Positions 27,463-36,262 of a stretch of DNA of 64,000 nt are shown one piece after another (within the stretch, counting starts at the first letter, position 1; the number at the start of each line of letters is the position of its first letter). This DNA comes from Planctomycetaceae bacterium. GTDB lineage: Bacteria > Planctomycetota > Planctomycetia > Planctomycetales > Planctomycetaceae. Location of the stretch: the NCBI GenBank assembly GCA_029259845.1, contig JAJDEI010000100.1, positions 16,490 through 80,489 on the forward strand, written 5' to 3'. The notes below the pieces were generated by a model. The model ran no database searches. It was not told where the DNA came from and saw nothing but the letters and a program-made list of their open reading frames with translations. Position numbers and translations under genes: made by a program.

Positions 27463-27960
27463 ATGTGGAAACAAGGATTTCTGGGCAACGACGCCTCGCT
27501 GATGCTGGACGTGGTGGTCACGGCGCTGGTCCTGGTCGTACCGGTTCTGGTCTCAAGCATCTGGCTCGTGAAGTTTCGCCGCCGGTATGCGGTTCACAAG
27601 CGGCTGCAACTGTCCCTTGCCGCCGTGTTGCTGCTGACCGTCGCGGCGTTTGAGGTCGACATGCAGTGGGTCCACGGCGGCTGGCAGAATATCGTCAACA
27701 AGGACCCGTCAGCCCCGCGGCTGGCCGGTGACGATCTCGCATTCGTGCGGACCGTGCTGCACGTCCACTTGCTCTTTGCCGTTTCGACGCCGCTGGTTTG
27801 GGCGATGACGATCACCCTCGCCCTGCGGCGGATGCCGGTCCCGCCCGCTCCCTGCGCCCACAGCCGGCTGCACAGGTTCCTTGGCTGGGCCTCAACGGCC
27901 GACCTCGTGCTCACCTCTGTCACCGGTTTGACGTTCTACTACGTCGCGTTTGTCCGGTAA
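27463..27960 (+). CDS. DUF420 family membrane protein
   Basis: A 165-residue integral membrane protein with about four hydrophobic segments (around 14-34, 49-63, 97-117 and 140-160). Family-typical residues include HKRLQLSLAAVLLLTV in the first half and the histidines of VLHVHLLFAVSTPLVW and CAHSRLHRFLGW. DUF420 proteins often occur near cytochrome oxidase or SCO genes and may serve heme/copper respiratory assembly; no such neighbour is seen here, so the role is open. ATG 27463 has no clear Shine-Dalgarno. Confidence 0.82.
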   Translation: MWKQGFLGNDASLMLDVVVTALVLVVPVLVSSIWLVKFRRRYAVHKRLQLSLAAVLLLTVAAFEVDMQWVHGGWQNIVNKDPSAPRLAGDDLAFVRTVLHVHLLFAVSTPLVWAMTITLALRRMPVPPAPCAHSRLHRFLGWASTADLVLTSVTGLTFYYVAFVR

Positions 27961-28092
27961 AGAACGCTGCTGGGGCAAAGTCGGCTCAGAGAGTTTTCCC
28001 GCGGCGGTTGGTTTCGGTGACGGAGCCGGCCCCTGCTTCGGCGAGCGATGTTCGGCCAGATGCGACATGGCATCGGCCAAATCGCTCGCCGG

Positions 28093-29238
28093 TTACATGA
28101 GCACGTGCTCAGGTTGCTTTTCCACGCGGTCATTCCAGCGAAACCGCATGTCGATCGCCACGCGCGAGAGATGGTTGAGCATCGCCAGGTCGATGTGAGG
28201 ACAGGGCAGATGCGGTGCAGCGTTTCGGGTGTGGGCGGCGTCAAAGATCGGATCGTCCCGCCAGTACGAGTCGTACACCCGCATGTGTTCGTGGAAGAGT
28301 TCCTCGAACTCGCTGGGGGTCTCGCGCGTCTCACCAGCCCCGTAGAAGCCGAGCCCGTAGACGCTGGTCGCCGCTTCGATGGCATCGCGAATCTGCCGGG
28401 TCGTGATCGGGCAACGCGGGGTGAGGTGGTACGTCTCGCCGTGCAGCTCCGGATGCGTGAGCACGTGGGACATCACCGCTGAGACCCAGTCGACCGGCAC
28501 GAAATTCTTTCGTTCGGTGCCGTCGACGTTGATCTCGACCTCCGAGACGTTGGTCAACCCCGTCGCATCTCTCTCGCCCTGTTGCCTGACCAGCGTATCG
28601 GCGATTTGCAGGATGACATAGAAATTGTGGAAAGTGGTCGACCAGCCGGTGCGGCTGTCACCCACGATGATCGCGGGACGGAAAATCGTGGGAGGATTGC
28701 TGAAGCCCGCCTCCCGGACCAGTTTCTCCGCTTCGACTTTGCTGCGCTCGTAGTCGTTGCCCCATTCCTGGCCTTCGTCCAGTTCCGACTCGGTCACCCG
28801 CCCCTGCCGGAGTCCGCAGACATAGGACGTGGAGACGTGATGGAACTGCCCGATGCCGGCGGTATCGCAAAAGTCGAGCACATACCGCATCCCCTGGACA
28901 TTCGACCTCCAGGGCTCACTTTCGCGCGACGTGCTGACAAATTGCAAGCTGGCCGCATTGTGGATGAGATGGCCACAATTGTCCGCGATCCAGGCGGCGT
29001 CCTCTTTGCTCAAGCCGAGCCCCGGCTGTGAGATATCCCCTTCCAGCACATGGGGCCGCTCCAGTGCTTTGCCCAGCTTGTTTTCCCAGGTCCTGATCTG
29101 GCTTTCCACGCGCTGTTGCGGCGAATGTTTGCGGCTGCCACGGACGAGCACGGCCAACGGGACATCTTCGAGGATCAAGTCGCGGACGAGATACCGGCCG
29201 AGAAGTCCGGTCGCTCCAGTGAGGAGATGATGTTCCAT
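28093..29238 (-). CDS. NAD(P)-dependent extended SDR, thioester-reductase-like
   Basis: A 381-residue oxidoreductase of the NAD_binding_4 (male-sterility/thioester reductase) group. The Rossmann loop is LLTGATGLLGRYL at the N-terminus and the active-site Tyr-Lys pair is in NDYERSKVEAE. GHLIHNAASLQFV and FHHVSTSYVCGL are typical of carboxyl-thioester and fatty-acyl reductases, followed by IFRPAIIVGDSRTG. The substrate is unknown; there is no carrier-protein domain, so it would act in trans. ATG 29238 has no obvious Shine-Dalgarno. It is flanked by the DUF420 gene and a gap before the flagellar locus. Confidence 0.88.
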   Translation of the reverse strand: MEHHLLTGATGLLGRYLVRDLILEDVPLAVLVRGSRKHSPQQRVESQIRTWENKLGKALERPHVLEGDISQPGLGLSKEDAAWIADNCGHLIHNAASLQFVSTSRESEPWRSNVQGMRYVLDFCDTAGIGQFHHVSTSYVCGLRQGRVTESELDEGQEWGNDYERSKVEAEKLVREAGFSNPPTIFRPAIIVGDSRTGWSTTFHNFYVILQIADTLVRQQGERDATGLTNVSEVEINVDGTERKNFVPVDWVSAVMSHVLTHPELHGETYHLTPRCPITTRQIRDAIEAATSVYGLGFYGAGETRETPSEFEELFHEHMRVYDSYWRDDPIFDAAHTRNAAPHLPCPHIDLAMLNHLSRVAIDMRFRWNDRVEKQPEHVLM

Positions 29239-29749
29239 CGGGGATTTCTGTCAGGAGTTGGTATCGGGAGATCGCGGATCGTGATGGCAGATCGACGCGG
29301 CAAGCGAACAGCGCGGTGGCTCCGAGCGGGGGACCGCGTCCATGTTGCTGATCCTTCAGTTTATCGGCCGATCTTATCCATCACAATGGATCGGTTGCCA
29401 GAGCGGGCAAGTTTGCCCGATTCGGGGAAAGCGGGCACGCCGGCCTGGGGAGCCAGCGTGTGACTCACATAACCCTCAGCACCGTGAGGTGTTACAGTCA
29501 CCAATGACACAACCTGCGCAGGCCGGACTGGACCCGCGGAAGATGCCCACTCTGGGAAACGATCGCCTTGACATTTCCTAACCGTCGGTTCGCCCATTTC
29601 GCCCGGTCCCCCAACGATCGAGACCCGGCATCGGTCAGATAGTGCGATCGAAGACGTGTTCACGCTGGATTATTTGTTAAGACCTGCAGCGGCACGCAGA
29701 ATCGAGTGTCTCAACCGACTGCGAAAATCGGCTGGCTCACGCGCACGTT
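29239..29749. other. Intergenic gap before the flagellar locus
   Basis: About 510 bases without a supported gene. It contains the palindrome ATCGGCCGAT (~29365) and an A/T-richer patch near 29670-29690 (GGATTATTTGTTAAGA). No member of the numbered repeat families was seen. Confidence 0.4.
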
Positions 29750-30097
29750 TCAGGTCGCAGGGGATGACGCAATGCCGTTGGGCGAGGTCTCTGCGAGCGT
29801 GCGGAGCAGCCGACGAGTCGCTCTCATTCCCAGGATGGCGACGGCGTGGGTCGTTGACGAAGGCTCCAGCCCGCCGAACAGCGCCGAACGGACCATGCCG
29901 CGGACGGCTTCTTCGAGCGGCGGGAAACGGGAGAGGAACCGGGCAATGTCGCGCACACTGAGGTCGCTGTCGGCCTCCGTTTCGTCGAGCCAACGCAGAA
30001 GTTCGGCCCGCAGTTCCGGCGCGAGGCGGGCCCGATTGTGAGGGCCGCGCAGCCCGTGCGGCAAGTGATGGGCAAAGGGATCAGCCGTCTCGTCCAT
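29750..30097 (-). CDS. Short HDOD-like protein at the end of the flagellar operon
   Basis: A 115-residue protein starting at ATG 30097. The frame is open up to 30136, but the upstream residues look random. The central part (DIARFLSRFPPLEEAVRGMV, then SALFGGLEPSSTTHAVAILG and MRATRRLLRTLAE) resembles the first helices of HDOD domains, where a partition-like LSRFP and a hydrophobic AILG motif precede the rest of the domain. It is much shorter than a full HDOD domain (~200 residues), so it is either a minimal relative or a remnant. It is co-oriented with flgL and lies 227 bases downstream of it. Function unknown. Confidence 0.5.
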   Translation of the reverse strand: MDETADPFAHHLPHGLRGPHNRARLAPELRAELLRWLDETEADSDLSVRDIARFLSRFPPLEEAVRGMVRSALFGGLEPSSTTHAVAILGMRATRRLLRTLAETSPNGIASSPAT

Positions 30098-30198
30098 GAT
30101 TGTGACCCGTTGATTCAGAGGCCGTTTCGAGACCACGATTCCGACCGGAATGGGAGGACGTCAAACGTGAAGGGCCTAAGCGTGTGATCTGTCGGCCA

Positions 30199-30223
30199 GT
30201 CCCGCGTACCCAGTACGCGGGAC
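30199..30223. repeat. Perfect 11-bp hairpin downstream of flgL
   Basis: GTCCCGCGTAC, loop CCA, then GTACGCGGGAC. There is no T-run on either side, so it is not a classic rho-independent terminator, but its place about 100 bases after flgL fits an RNA 3'-end hairpin or a repeat. Confidence 0.6.
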
Positions 30224-30324
30224 CCAGTTCCCAATTCGTCCGTCCCCGGTGGGTTTCCCGTTTGTGAATTCGTTGTGCCGTGCTGGAGCATCTTTGATGC
30301 GATATTTGAAGACGCGACCGTCTG

Positions 30325-31767
30325 TCAGCGGAGGAACTCCAGCAGGCTGATATCGAACAACCGGGAAGCGGTCGCCAGAGTGTATTGAAGTTGGCTGCGG
30401 GATTGCTGGAGTTCGATGGCGACCTGGGAGATGTCGGCGGAGGCGATTTCACTGAGGCGCTGCTGGAAATCGAGTTGCGACTGCTCCGCGTTGTCCTGGA
30501 CATCGTTTAACTGCGCGAGTGTGACGGACTGCTCGCCGGTGACATTGAGGAAATGGTCCTGAAGCCGTTGCACGTCCCCCAACCGCCGCGCGATCGCTTC
30601 CTTCTGGACTCCCGGTGAGAACCCCCGTGTGTTGCGAATGTCGTCCCTGAGTTCCCGGAGGACCTGGAAGGCATCCGCCGTGCCGGCGTATTCCAACTGC
30701 TCGGTCCCCGCGAAGCGGATGGCCGTCGAATCGACGTTCGTGATTTTTCCGGTGACGCTGTCGGTCACCGCCTGATTTGTTGAGAAGTCAATGGCAACGG
30801 TGCTCGCCCCACCGTCGGTCGAGAGCGTACCAGTGGCGGTGACGTCGACGTTCCCGGAAAATCCGGCGGTGATCGACGTGGTATCAATGAACACGGTTTC
30901 GTCAAAAGGTCCGGAGACCTGCAAGTTGGTATCGCCGTTCGTGAACGCAACCGGCGGGCCGCCGTTGAGGGAAACGGTCCCGAATGCTCCGGTTCCGCTG
31001 GTGTCCACGATGTTCAACTGATAGGCCCCGGCCGGGCCGATGATCGTGTCTGCGGTGGCGGAGTCTGTCCCCGCGGCCACTCCCGATCCGGCCGCGTAGG
31101 TTGTGGCCGCATGGGCAACCTCCAACGTTCCCTGCCCCACCGCGCTGTCGGTTCCGACGCCGGCGGCTGCGCCGGTGCCTCCGATGAACAGGGTCTGCTC
31201 GCGGGCCTTCGGTTGGAACACTTCGGCCCCGGAGGAGATAATCGTCGTCGGCGGGCCGGTGTGAAGTTGTAGCGTGCGCGGGATCTCTGAGCCGGAATAC
31301 GTTGTGACGGATGAGAGGGCGGCATCGGCAAACGGCAAGGATTTCGTCGCGGCCCCGGCAAACAGAAACTCGCCGGAAATCTCGACGTTGGCCAGTCCGT
31401 CCAACTGTCTCAACAGCCCATCAATCTCATCGGCGAGGACTTCCAGTTCGGACGGTTCGGAAGCCTGCACCGCCTGGGAAGCGGTGACCTCCGCACGGAC
31501 GAACAATGTTTGCGCATCCCGCACGTTGATACTGGCCTGTTCGAGCCGATAGCGTGCGGCTGAGATGGTCTCGACCCGCGTATCCAGCCGGTTGATGGCC
31601 TCCTCCGTCCGCAGCAGCGAGCGTACCCCGGCCGGATCATCGGAGGGCCGGTTGATCCGGAGGCCGGACGTCACCTGTTCGTTCAGGTCCGCGATGCGGC
31701 TGTTCTGCTGCGTCAGCCGCGTCAGGAACTGCGAGACCGAAAAACTGGGTGTGACTCGAAACGCCAC
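30325..31767 (-). CDS. flgL: Flagellar hook-associated protein 3 (hook-filament junction)
   Basis: A 480-residue FlgL. The N-terminus MAFRVTPSFSVSQFLTRLTQ leads into the flagellin-like coiled coil NSRIADLNEQVTSGLRINRP (~20-40) with SDDPAGV, and the C-terminus has the matching helix (ISQVAIELQQSRSQLQYTLA, FDISLLEFL). The middle (~150-330) is a variable surface region rich in Thr and Gly, longer than in enteric FlgL. The start is GTG at 31767, supported by a strong AGAGGGGAGA. Last structural gene of the minus-strand flg run. The protein joins FlgK to the filament. Confidence 0.92.
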   Translation of the reverse strand: MAFRVTPSFSVSQFLTRLTQQNSRIADLNEQVTSGLRINRPSDDPAGVRSLLRTEEAINRLDTRVETISAARYRLEQASINVRDAQTLFVRAEVTASQAVQASEPSELEVLADEIDGLLRQLDGLANVEISGEFLFAGAATKSLPFADAALSSVTTYSGSEIPRTLQLHTGPPTTIISSGAEVFQPKAREQTLFIGGTGAAAGVGTDSAVGQGTLEVAHAATTYAAGSGVAAGTDSATADTIIGPAGAYQLNIVDTSGTGAFGTVSLNGGPPVAFTNGDTNLQVSGPFDETVFIDTTSITAGFSGNVDVTATGTLSTDGGASTVAIDFSTNQAVTDSVTGKITNVDSTAIRFAGTEQLEYAGTADAFQVLRELRDDIRNTRGFSPGVQKEAIARRLGDVQRLQDHFLNVTGEQSVTLAQLNDVQDNAEQSQLDFQQRLSEIASADISQVAIELQQSRSQLQYTLATASRLFDISLLEFLR

Positions 31768-31874
31768 GTGATGTCTCCCCTCTTGTTACAGGCCGGCATC
31801 GGCCCATTCACCCACTCACCGAGCCGCCCAATCACCATGCCAACGAATCCGCCCATCGGCCCACCAACTCGAGC

Positions 31875-33845
31875 TCAGCGAAAGATCCCGAACAGGACAT
31901 CCAACGTGTCATTGACCGTCGTTAGCAGTTGCGCGGCCGCCTGGTACATTCGCTGAAACTCCAGCATCCGCACGAGTTCTTCGTCCGGGTTGACTCCGGA
32001 GAGTGCTTCTCGTTGCTCGGTGTAAAACTCGTTCAATTGGGACAGTCCGGCGAGTTCGTTGGTCGCTTGAGCCACCTGCGACCCGGACTGCGCACTGGCC
32101 AACGATAGGAATTCGGTGAACGTCGCGCTTCCTCCGGAGAGGACCAGTTCCTTGCCAAGGGCGGCCAATTTCGAAGCGACGCGGTTGTCGCCCGGTTGTC
32201 CGGTCTGCGAGACGGACAGCTGCTTCGGATCCTTGAGCAAGGACGGATTGACTTCGATCGCCCCCGGGCGGTTCCCCGTGAACAGGTCGAAGGCCCCGAT
32301 GGCCGCCAACAGCCCGGAGGTGTCGCTGTCGGCCGCGAGCGGAATGCTGAACGTGTCGCCGCTGTTGAGAGTTCCGGCCGGGACACGGAGGATCACGCCA
32401 TTGGGAAGCTCCAACGGGTCTCCCGGTGCATAACCCACGCCGACCGATACGGAATCCAGCAGCAGCCCATCCTGGTCGCGGACCTCCAACAGAATCCCGG
32501 TGTCGACACCCACATCACCCGACCCGACGGCGGTCAGCGTCCACTGGTCGTTGTTCGCACCCAGGTACTGGCCGGAGAGCGCGGGGAGACTGGTCCCGGT
32601 CGCCGCGACGACGGTGACCTCGGTCGGCAGGGCGCCGGTGAAGTCGAACGCAAAGCCGGGATCGGAATCGATCCGCAATTGGCCGGTTGTCCCGTCCACG
32701 CTGGCATTGATCCCGCTGATCGCATCCAGCGTCGCCGTCAGGCTGTCGAGCGAATCGGCGGCGGGGTTCACCGGCACACGAGACAACGTCCGATCACCCG
32801 TTGCCCGGTCGGTGACGCCGATGAACAGCTCGCCGTCGGTGATGGGGAAATCCGCATTTGCAAACGTGAGTGCGACGTTCGTGGGAACGACGGGCCGCGT
32901 GCTCTTAAACTCAGTCACCCCCCCGCCGGCACCCAGTCCGGACGCGTGAACGGCGTTCACCGTGCGGACCAGTCCGCTCGTAAACTCCGCCAACTGGTCT
33001 TCCACATTGGTCACAAGCGTGTTTAAGCCATCGACGAGGCCGGCCAGTCGGCCGGAGGTCAGCTGCACGGGATCAGCGGACCCCTGGGCGAAAATCCGGG
33101 CCCCGTTGACGAAGTCGAAGTTGACAGCCAGTTCCTTGGCGCTGGTGGTAATGAACGATTCCCCGCTCGCCAGGCGAATCCCGTCGCTTGCCCCCGCCTT
33201 GACCAACTCGGCGTCAATCAGTTCCGACAATCTCGTCGTCAGTTGGTCCCGCCGGTCGAGGAGGTCGTTGGGTGTCGTCCCCTGGACCTGGGCGATTTGA
33301 ATCTCCGTGTTCAGCGAGGCAACGGTTTGGGACAGCGAGTTCACCTCGGAGACGGCGGTCTCGATCTCCGTCTGCAAACCGAGCTTCAAGCTTTCCAACG
33401 ACTGCGAAAGACCGTTGATTTCGCTTGCAATCTGCCCGGCCGACTGCAGAACTTCCTGTCGGCGCACGCCTTCAGCCGGCTCGGACGCCAGTAGCTCCCA
33501 GCGACTGAAAAAGTCCTGGACCTGGGCATGCAGGGTCCCTTGTCCGGGCGTGAGCAGAGATTCGATCTGCCGCAGCGTGTCCAGTTCGGCGGTTGTCTGT
33601 CCCTGCTCGGCAGTGCTCTGCAACAGAACCGATTCCACCGAGGCGTCCCGCAAGCGGCGGATCTGCGCAACTTCGACACCCTGCCCGACGGATATCCCGT
33701 CGATCGTCTGCGGACGACGGTCCGCCAAATCCACGATCTGACGGCTGTAGCCCGGTGTGTTGACGTTCGCGAGGTTGTTGCCGACTGTTTGCAGCGCCGT
33801 CTGACTGGTGCGCATCGCAAAAACAGCGGCTTGAAGGGCAGACAT
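31875..33845 (-). CDS. flgK: Flagellar hook-associated protein 1
   Basis: A 656-residue FlgK. The N-terminal rod-type motif is AMRTSQTALQTVGNNLANVN followed by TPGYSRQIVDL. A central variable region carries beta-rich segments such as GVGYAPGDPLELPNGVILRV, and the C-terminal family motif is VNPDEELVRMLEFQRMYQAA. Exported through the flagellar type III system without a cleaved signal; forms the first hook-filament junction ring. ATG 33845. The 126-base spacer to the upstream flgN-like gene contains the 8-bp tandem repeat at 33854-33908, directly in the leader. Confidence 0.93.
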   Translation of the reverse strand: MSALQAAVFAMRTSQTALQTVGNNLANVNTPGYSRQIVDLADRRPQTIDGISVGQGVEVAQIRRLRDASVESVLLQSTAEQGQTTAELDTLRQIESLLTPGQGTLHAQVQDFFSRWELLASEPAEGVRRQEVLQSAGQIASEINGLSQSLESLKLGLQTEIETAVSEVNSLSQTVASLNTEIQIAQVQGTTPNDLLDRRDQLTTRLSELIDAELVKAGASDGIRLASGESFITTSAKELAVNFDFVNGARIFAQGSADPVQLTSGRLAGLVDGLNTLVTNVEDQLAEFTSGLVRTVNAVHASGLGAGGGVTEFKSTRPVVPTNVALTFANADFPITDGELFIGVTDRATGDRTLSRVPVNPAADSLDSLTATLDAISGINASVDGTTGQLRIDSDPGFAFDFTGALPTEVTVVAATGTSLPALSGQYLGANNDQWTLTAVGSGDVGVDTGILLEVRDQDGLLLDSVSVGVGYAPGDPLELPNGVILRVPAGTLNSGDTFSIPLAADSDTSGLLAAIGAFDLFTGNRPGAIEVNPSLLKDPKQLSVSQTGQPGDNRVASKLAALGKELVLSGGSATFTEFLSLASAQSGSQVAQATNELAGLSQLNEFYTEQREALSGVNPDEELVRMLEFQRMYQAAAQLLTTVNDTLDVLFGIFR

Positions 33846-33853
33846 GTTTTTTT

Positions 33854-33908
33854 AGTTGATTAGTTGATTGGTTGATTGGTTGATCGGTTGATCGGTTGAT
33901 CGGTTGGT
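33854..33908. repeat. 8-bp tandem repeat in the flgK leader
   Basis: About seven imperfect units of the type GGTTGATT (AGTTGATT twice, GGTTGATT, then GGTTGATC units, ending GGTTGGTGG). The repeat starts only 9 bases before the flgK start codon, so copy-number change would alter the flgK leader or its ribosome-binding spacing. Confidence 0.85.
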
Positions 33909-33971
33909 GGAGTCGTCGGGTGGGCGTTGGGGATCGCTTGCGGTTTCGCACGGCGCGAGCGGCTGCGACTT

Positions 33972-34553
33972 CTAGGAAACTGCTTCGAGAGTGGAGGCGG
34001 GGACGTGGCGCTCACGACGGCCATTTGCGCCGTAACAGTTGGAAGCCAGGGACTGGCCGGTCAGCGCTGTGATGAGGTCCGAGAACAGAAACAGGCGGCT
34101 GCTGAGGAGCAGGTCGGTCCGCTGAAACAGCCGTTGCATGCCCTCGACACGGTTGACGACCTGCAAGCGCAGACTCCGCAGCGAAGCACGGTCCTCCTCT
34201 TGCAGATGAGGCTCGAGTTCCGACATGCGGACTTCGCCATTGCGGCGTTGCATGACCATCATCAGGGCCTGTTGGCATCCGGAGCGGGCCCGGTTCATTT
34301 CGTCCCGTTGCCGCTGCAGGTCGCCGATCTGCGAGCTCAGCGCGGTCGCCGCCTCGGTCGAAAACAAGTTGCTCGTCGCCATGCTGGTCAGCAATTGCTC
34401 CAACTGGTCGTAAAACTGCAACTCCGCATCGAGCAGGCTCCGGCAGAGATTGGCGACAGCCGCCATTTTGTCCTGGCGATCCTGCGAGCCGGCGCCGGGG
34501 GGTGAGACCACGCGCAACCGAGTGGACGGAGAATGGGGGAGATTTTCGCTCAT
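33972..34553 (-). CDS. FlgN-like flagellar chaperone
   Basis: A 193-residue, largely helical protein located between the rod-binding protein gene and flgK, the usual place for the FlgK/FlgL chaperone. The helical core (LLDAELQFYDQLEQLLTS, LSSQIGDLQRQRDEMNRAR and LRLQVVNRVEGMQRLFQRTD) fits FlgN architecture, though no diagnostic short motif exists for this family. Its ATG at 34553 overlaps the upstream stop as ATGA, so it is translationally coupled to flgJ. Function is inferred from size, helicity and position. Confidence 0.65.
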   Translation of the reverse strand: MSENLPHSPSTRLRVVSPPGAGSQDRQDKMAAVANLCRSLLDAELQFYDQLEQLLTSMATSNLFSTEAATALSSQIGDLQRQRDEMNRARSGCQQALMMVMQRRNGEVRMSELEPHLQEEDRASLRSLRLQVVNRVEGMQRLFQRTDLLLSSRLFLFSDLITALTGQSLASNCYGANGRRERHVPASTLEAVS

Positions 34554-34921
34554 TTCGTTTCTCCGGTTTCGTCGGCTTCGTTGGCGAGCCGGTTGGTATC
34601 CGTCGTCGCTGCGACCTCCTGATAGCGGGAGAGGGCGGCGGCGATTCCCAGTCCGCCATTCCGGCTGATCTCATCGCCGAGCGTCATGTCGAACAGGCCG
34701 CCGATGGCATCGGCCTTGTCACCGCCGAAGAACCCCTTCCCGACCGTTTTTCGCATCTCCTTGAGCATCATGGACACGAAGACGCCCTCGAACTCTTTGA
34801 GGACCGAATCGACAGGCGGCGCGGAGATGCCGGCACCCGCAGCCGGGCCGGCGTTCGCTGCCGGGGAGAGCGGCAGCGGGGCTTGGGGGAGAGGCGACAA
34901 TGGCAAGGTGGATATGTTCAT
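34550..34921 (-). CDS. flgJ: Rod-binding protein, N-terminal FlgJ domain only
   Basis: A 123-residue protein; ATG 34921 follows AAGGAAA. After a proline/alanine-rich leader the FlgJ rod-binding domain is clear: LKEFEGVFVSMMLKEMRKTV, then GGLFDMTLGDEISRNGGLGI. It ends without the C-terminal peptidoglycan hydrolase domain of enteric FlgJ, as in many bacteria where the muramidase is separate; no such enzyme is seen in the window. Sits 43 bases after flgI and overlaps the flgN-like gene by ATGA. Confidence 0.88.
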   Translation of the reverse strand: MNISTLPLSPLPQAPLPLSPAANAGPAAGAGISAPPVDSVLKEFEGVFVSMMLKEMRKTVGKGFFGGDKADAIGGLFDMTLGDEISRNGGLGIAAALSRYQEVAATTDTNRLANEADETGETK

Positions 34922-34964
34922 GGAGTTTCCTTCGGTCGCGGCGGCGCGGCCGTCCTGGGATCGA

Positions 34965-36101
34965 TCACTGGAATTCAAGCTCCGCATGCAGCGACCCGGA
35001 GGCCTTGAGCTGCTGAAAGATAGAACTCAAGTCACGGGGTGTGACCCCCAGCGCGTTGAGGGCGGCGGCGAGATCGCCGACGGTTGCCGACCGGTCCAGC
35101 AGGGTCAGCTTCTTTTTCTCTTCGGCGACGTCCAATTCGGTGCGGGGAACCTCTGTGGTTTCGCCTTCCGAGAACGGTGCCGGCTGGGAGACCTCCGGTG
35201 TCTCAGCAGTCACGACTGTCAAGTTGGCGTGGGCGACCAAGGCGGGCGAAAGTCTCACCCGTTCCCCGACGACCACCGTCCCGGTCCGTTCGTTGATCAC
35301 GACTCTCGCCCTGACATCCGGGCGGACCGTCAGCCGGCCCACGAGGCTCAGATAGTTCGGCACGTCGACCTGAAACGGCGGCGGGATCAGCACCTCGACG
35401 GTTCCCGCGTCGGCGACGCGAGCGGCTCCGTAATAGACAATGTTAATCGCCTGTCCGATCCGCGATGCCGTTTCGTAGTCCGGGTCCTGGAGCAACAAGT
35501 TGATGTGCCCGTCCCGCCCGATTGGCGTGCACGTCTCGCGCTCAACGGTGGCCCCATTGGCGATTCGCCCGACCGTCGGGTGGTTCTTCTGGACGGAGGC
35601 GGACTGTCCCGACGCACTGAAACCGCCCACCGCCATCGGGCCGGCAGCGACCGCGTAGACCTCGCCGTCGACCGCCATCAGCGGCGTCATGACAAGCACA
35701 CCCCCGTAAAGGCTGCTGGCGTCGTCGAATGCCGAGACCGTGACATCCAGGCGGCTCCCTTTGCGGGCGAACGCCGGCAAATCGGCTGTCACCAGAACGA
35801 CCGACATGTTCTCGGTCCGAAAGCGCGTGTCGTTCCGAAGTGCCGCCCGCACCTCAGCGGAGGCACGAAGCCCGTGCCGTTGTAACAGGTTAAGCGCCAT
35901 CTGCCGCGTTTCCGGATTCTTGCCGCCCGTCTTGTTCAGACCGGTCACCAATCCGATCCCCGTGAGTTGGTTCTCCCGCACACCGGCGACGTTGGTGATG
36001 TCCTTAATGCGGATTTGCGCATCAGCGAAAGCCGTCATCAGCGTCATCAGAAATAACGCGATCGCGAGGGCGGCAAAGGATGTCGAACGCGGCTCGGGCA
36101 T
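34965..36101 (-). CDS. flgI: Flagellar P-ring protein
   Basis: A 378-residue FlgI with a Sec signal peptide (~1-27, LAIALFLMTLMTAFADAQ) and the mature start IRIKDITNVAGVRENQLTGI. Strongly conserved blocks are GLVTGLNKTGGKN, NMSVVLVTADLPAFARKGS, LDVTVSAFDDASSLYGGVL and VVINERTGTVVVGERVRLSP. Forms the P-ring around the rod in the periplasm, so a peptidoglycan-penetrating rod is expected. It ends 43 bases before flgJ; the upstream spacer to flgH holds an R4 palindrome. Confidence 0.95.
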   Translation of the reverse strand: MPEPRSTSFAALAIALFLMTLMTAFADAQIRIKDITNVAGVRENQLTGIGLVTGLNKTGGKNPETRQMALNLLQRHGLRASAEVRAALRNDTRFRTENMSVVLVTADLPAFARKGSRLDVTVSAFDDASSLYGGVLVMTPLMAVDGEVYAVAAGPMAVGGFSASGQSASVQKNHPTVGRIANGATVERETCTPIGRDGHINLLLQDPDYETASRIGQAINIVYYGAARVADAGTVEVLIPPPFQVDVPNYLSLVGRLTVRPDVRARVVINERTGTVVVGERVRLSPALVAHANLTVVTAETPEVSQPAPFSEGETTEVPRTELDVAEEKKKLTLLDRSATVGDLAAALNALGVTPRDLSSIFQQLKASGSLHAELEFQ

Positions 36102-36180
36102 CAGGAATTGTTTCCGGATCGGTAAATCGTGTTGGCTGTCATTCGCGTCAACGATGATGTCTTACGAGTCGTCCTCGATG

Positions 36181-36231
36181 CTGGAGTTCAGCCTTTAGGC
36201 TGCGGAGGCAGATGAAAACATGAACTCCAAC
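36181..36231. repeat. R4 palindrome, copy 1 (flgH-flgI spacer)
   Basis: CTGGAGTTCAGCCTTTAGGC leads to a right part ending TGAACTCCAAC. It resembles copies at 36966-37016 and 46843-46894, where GGAGTTCAAG...AGCCT.AAGGC...CTCCAAC is kept. Confidence 0.55.
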
Positions 36232-36262
36232 GGATAGCATCCGCGCAGGGCGAGGCATTCAG

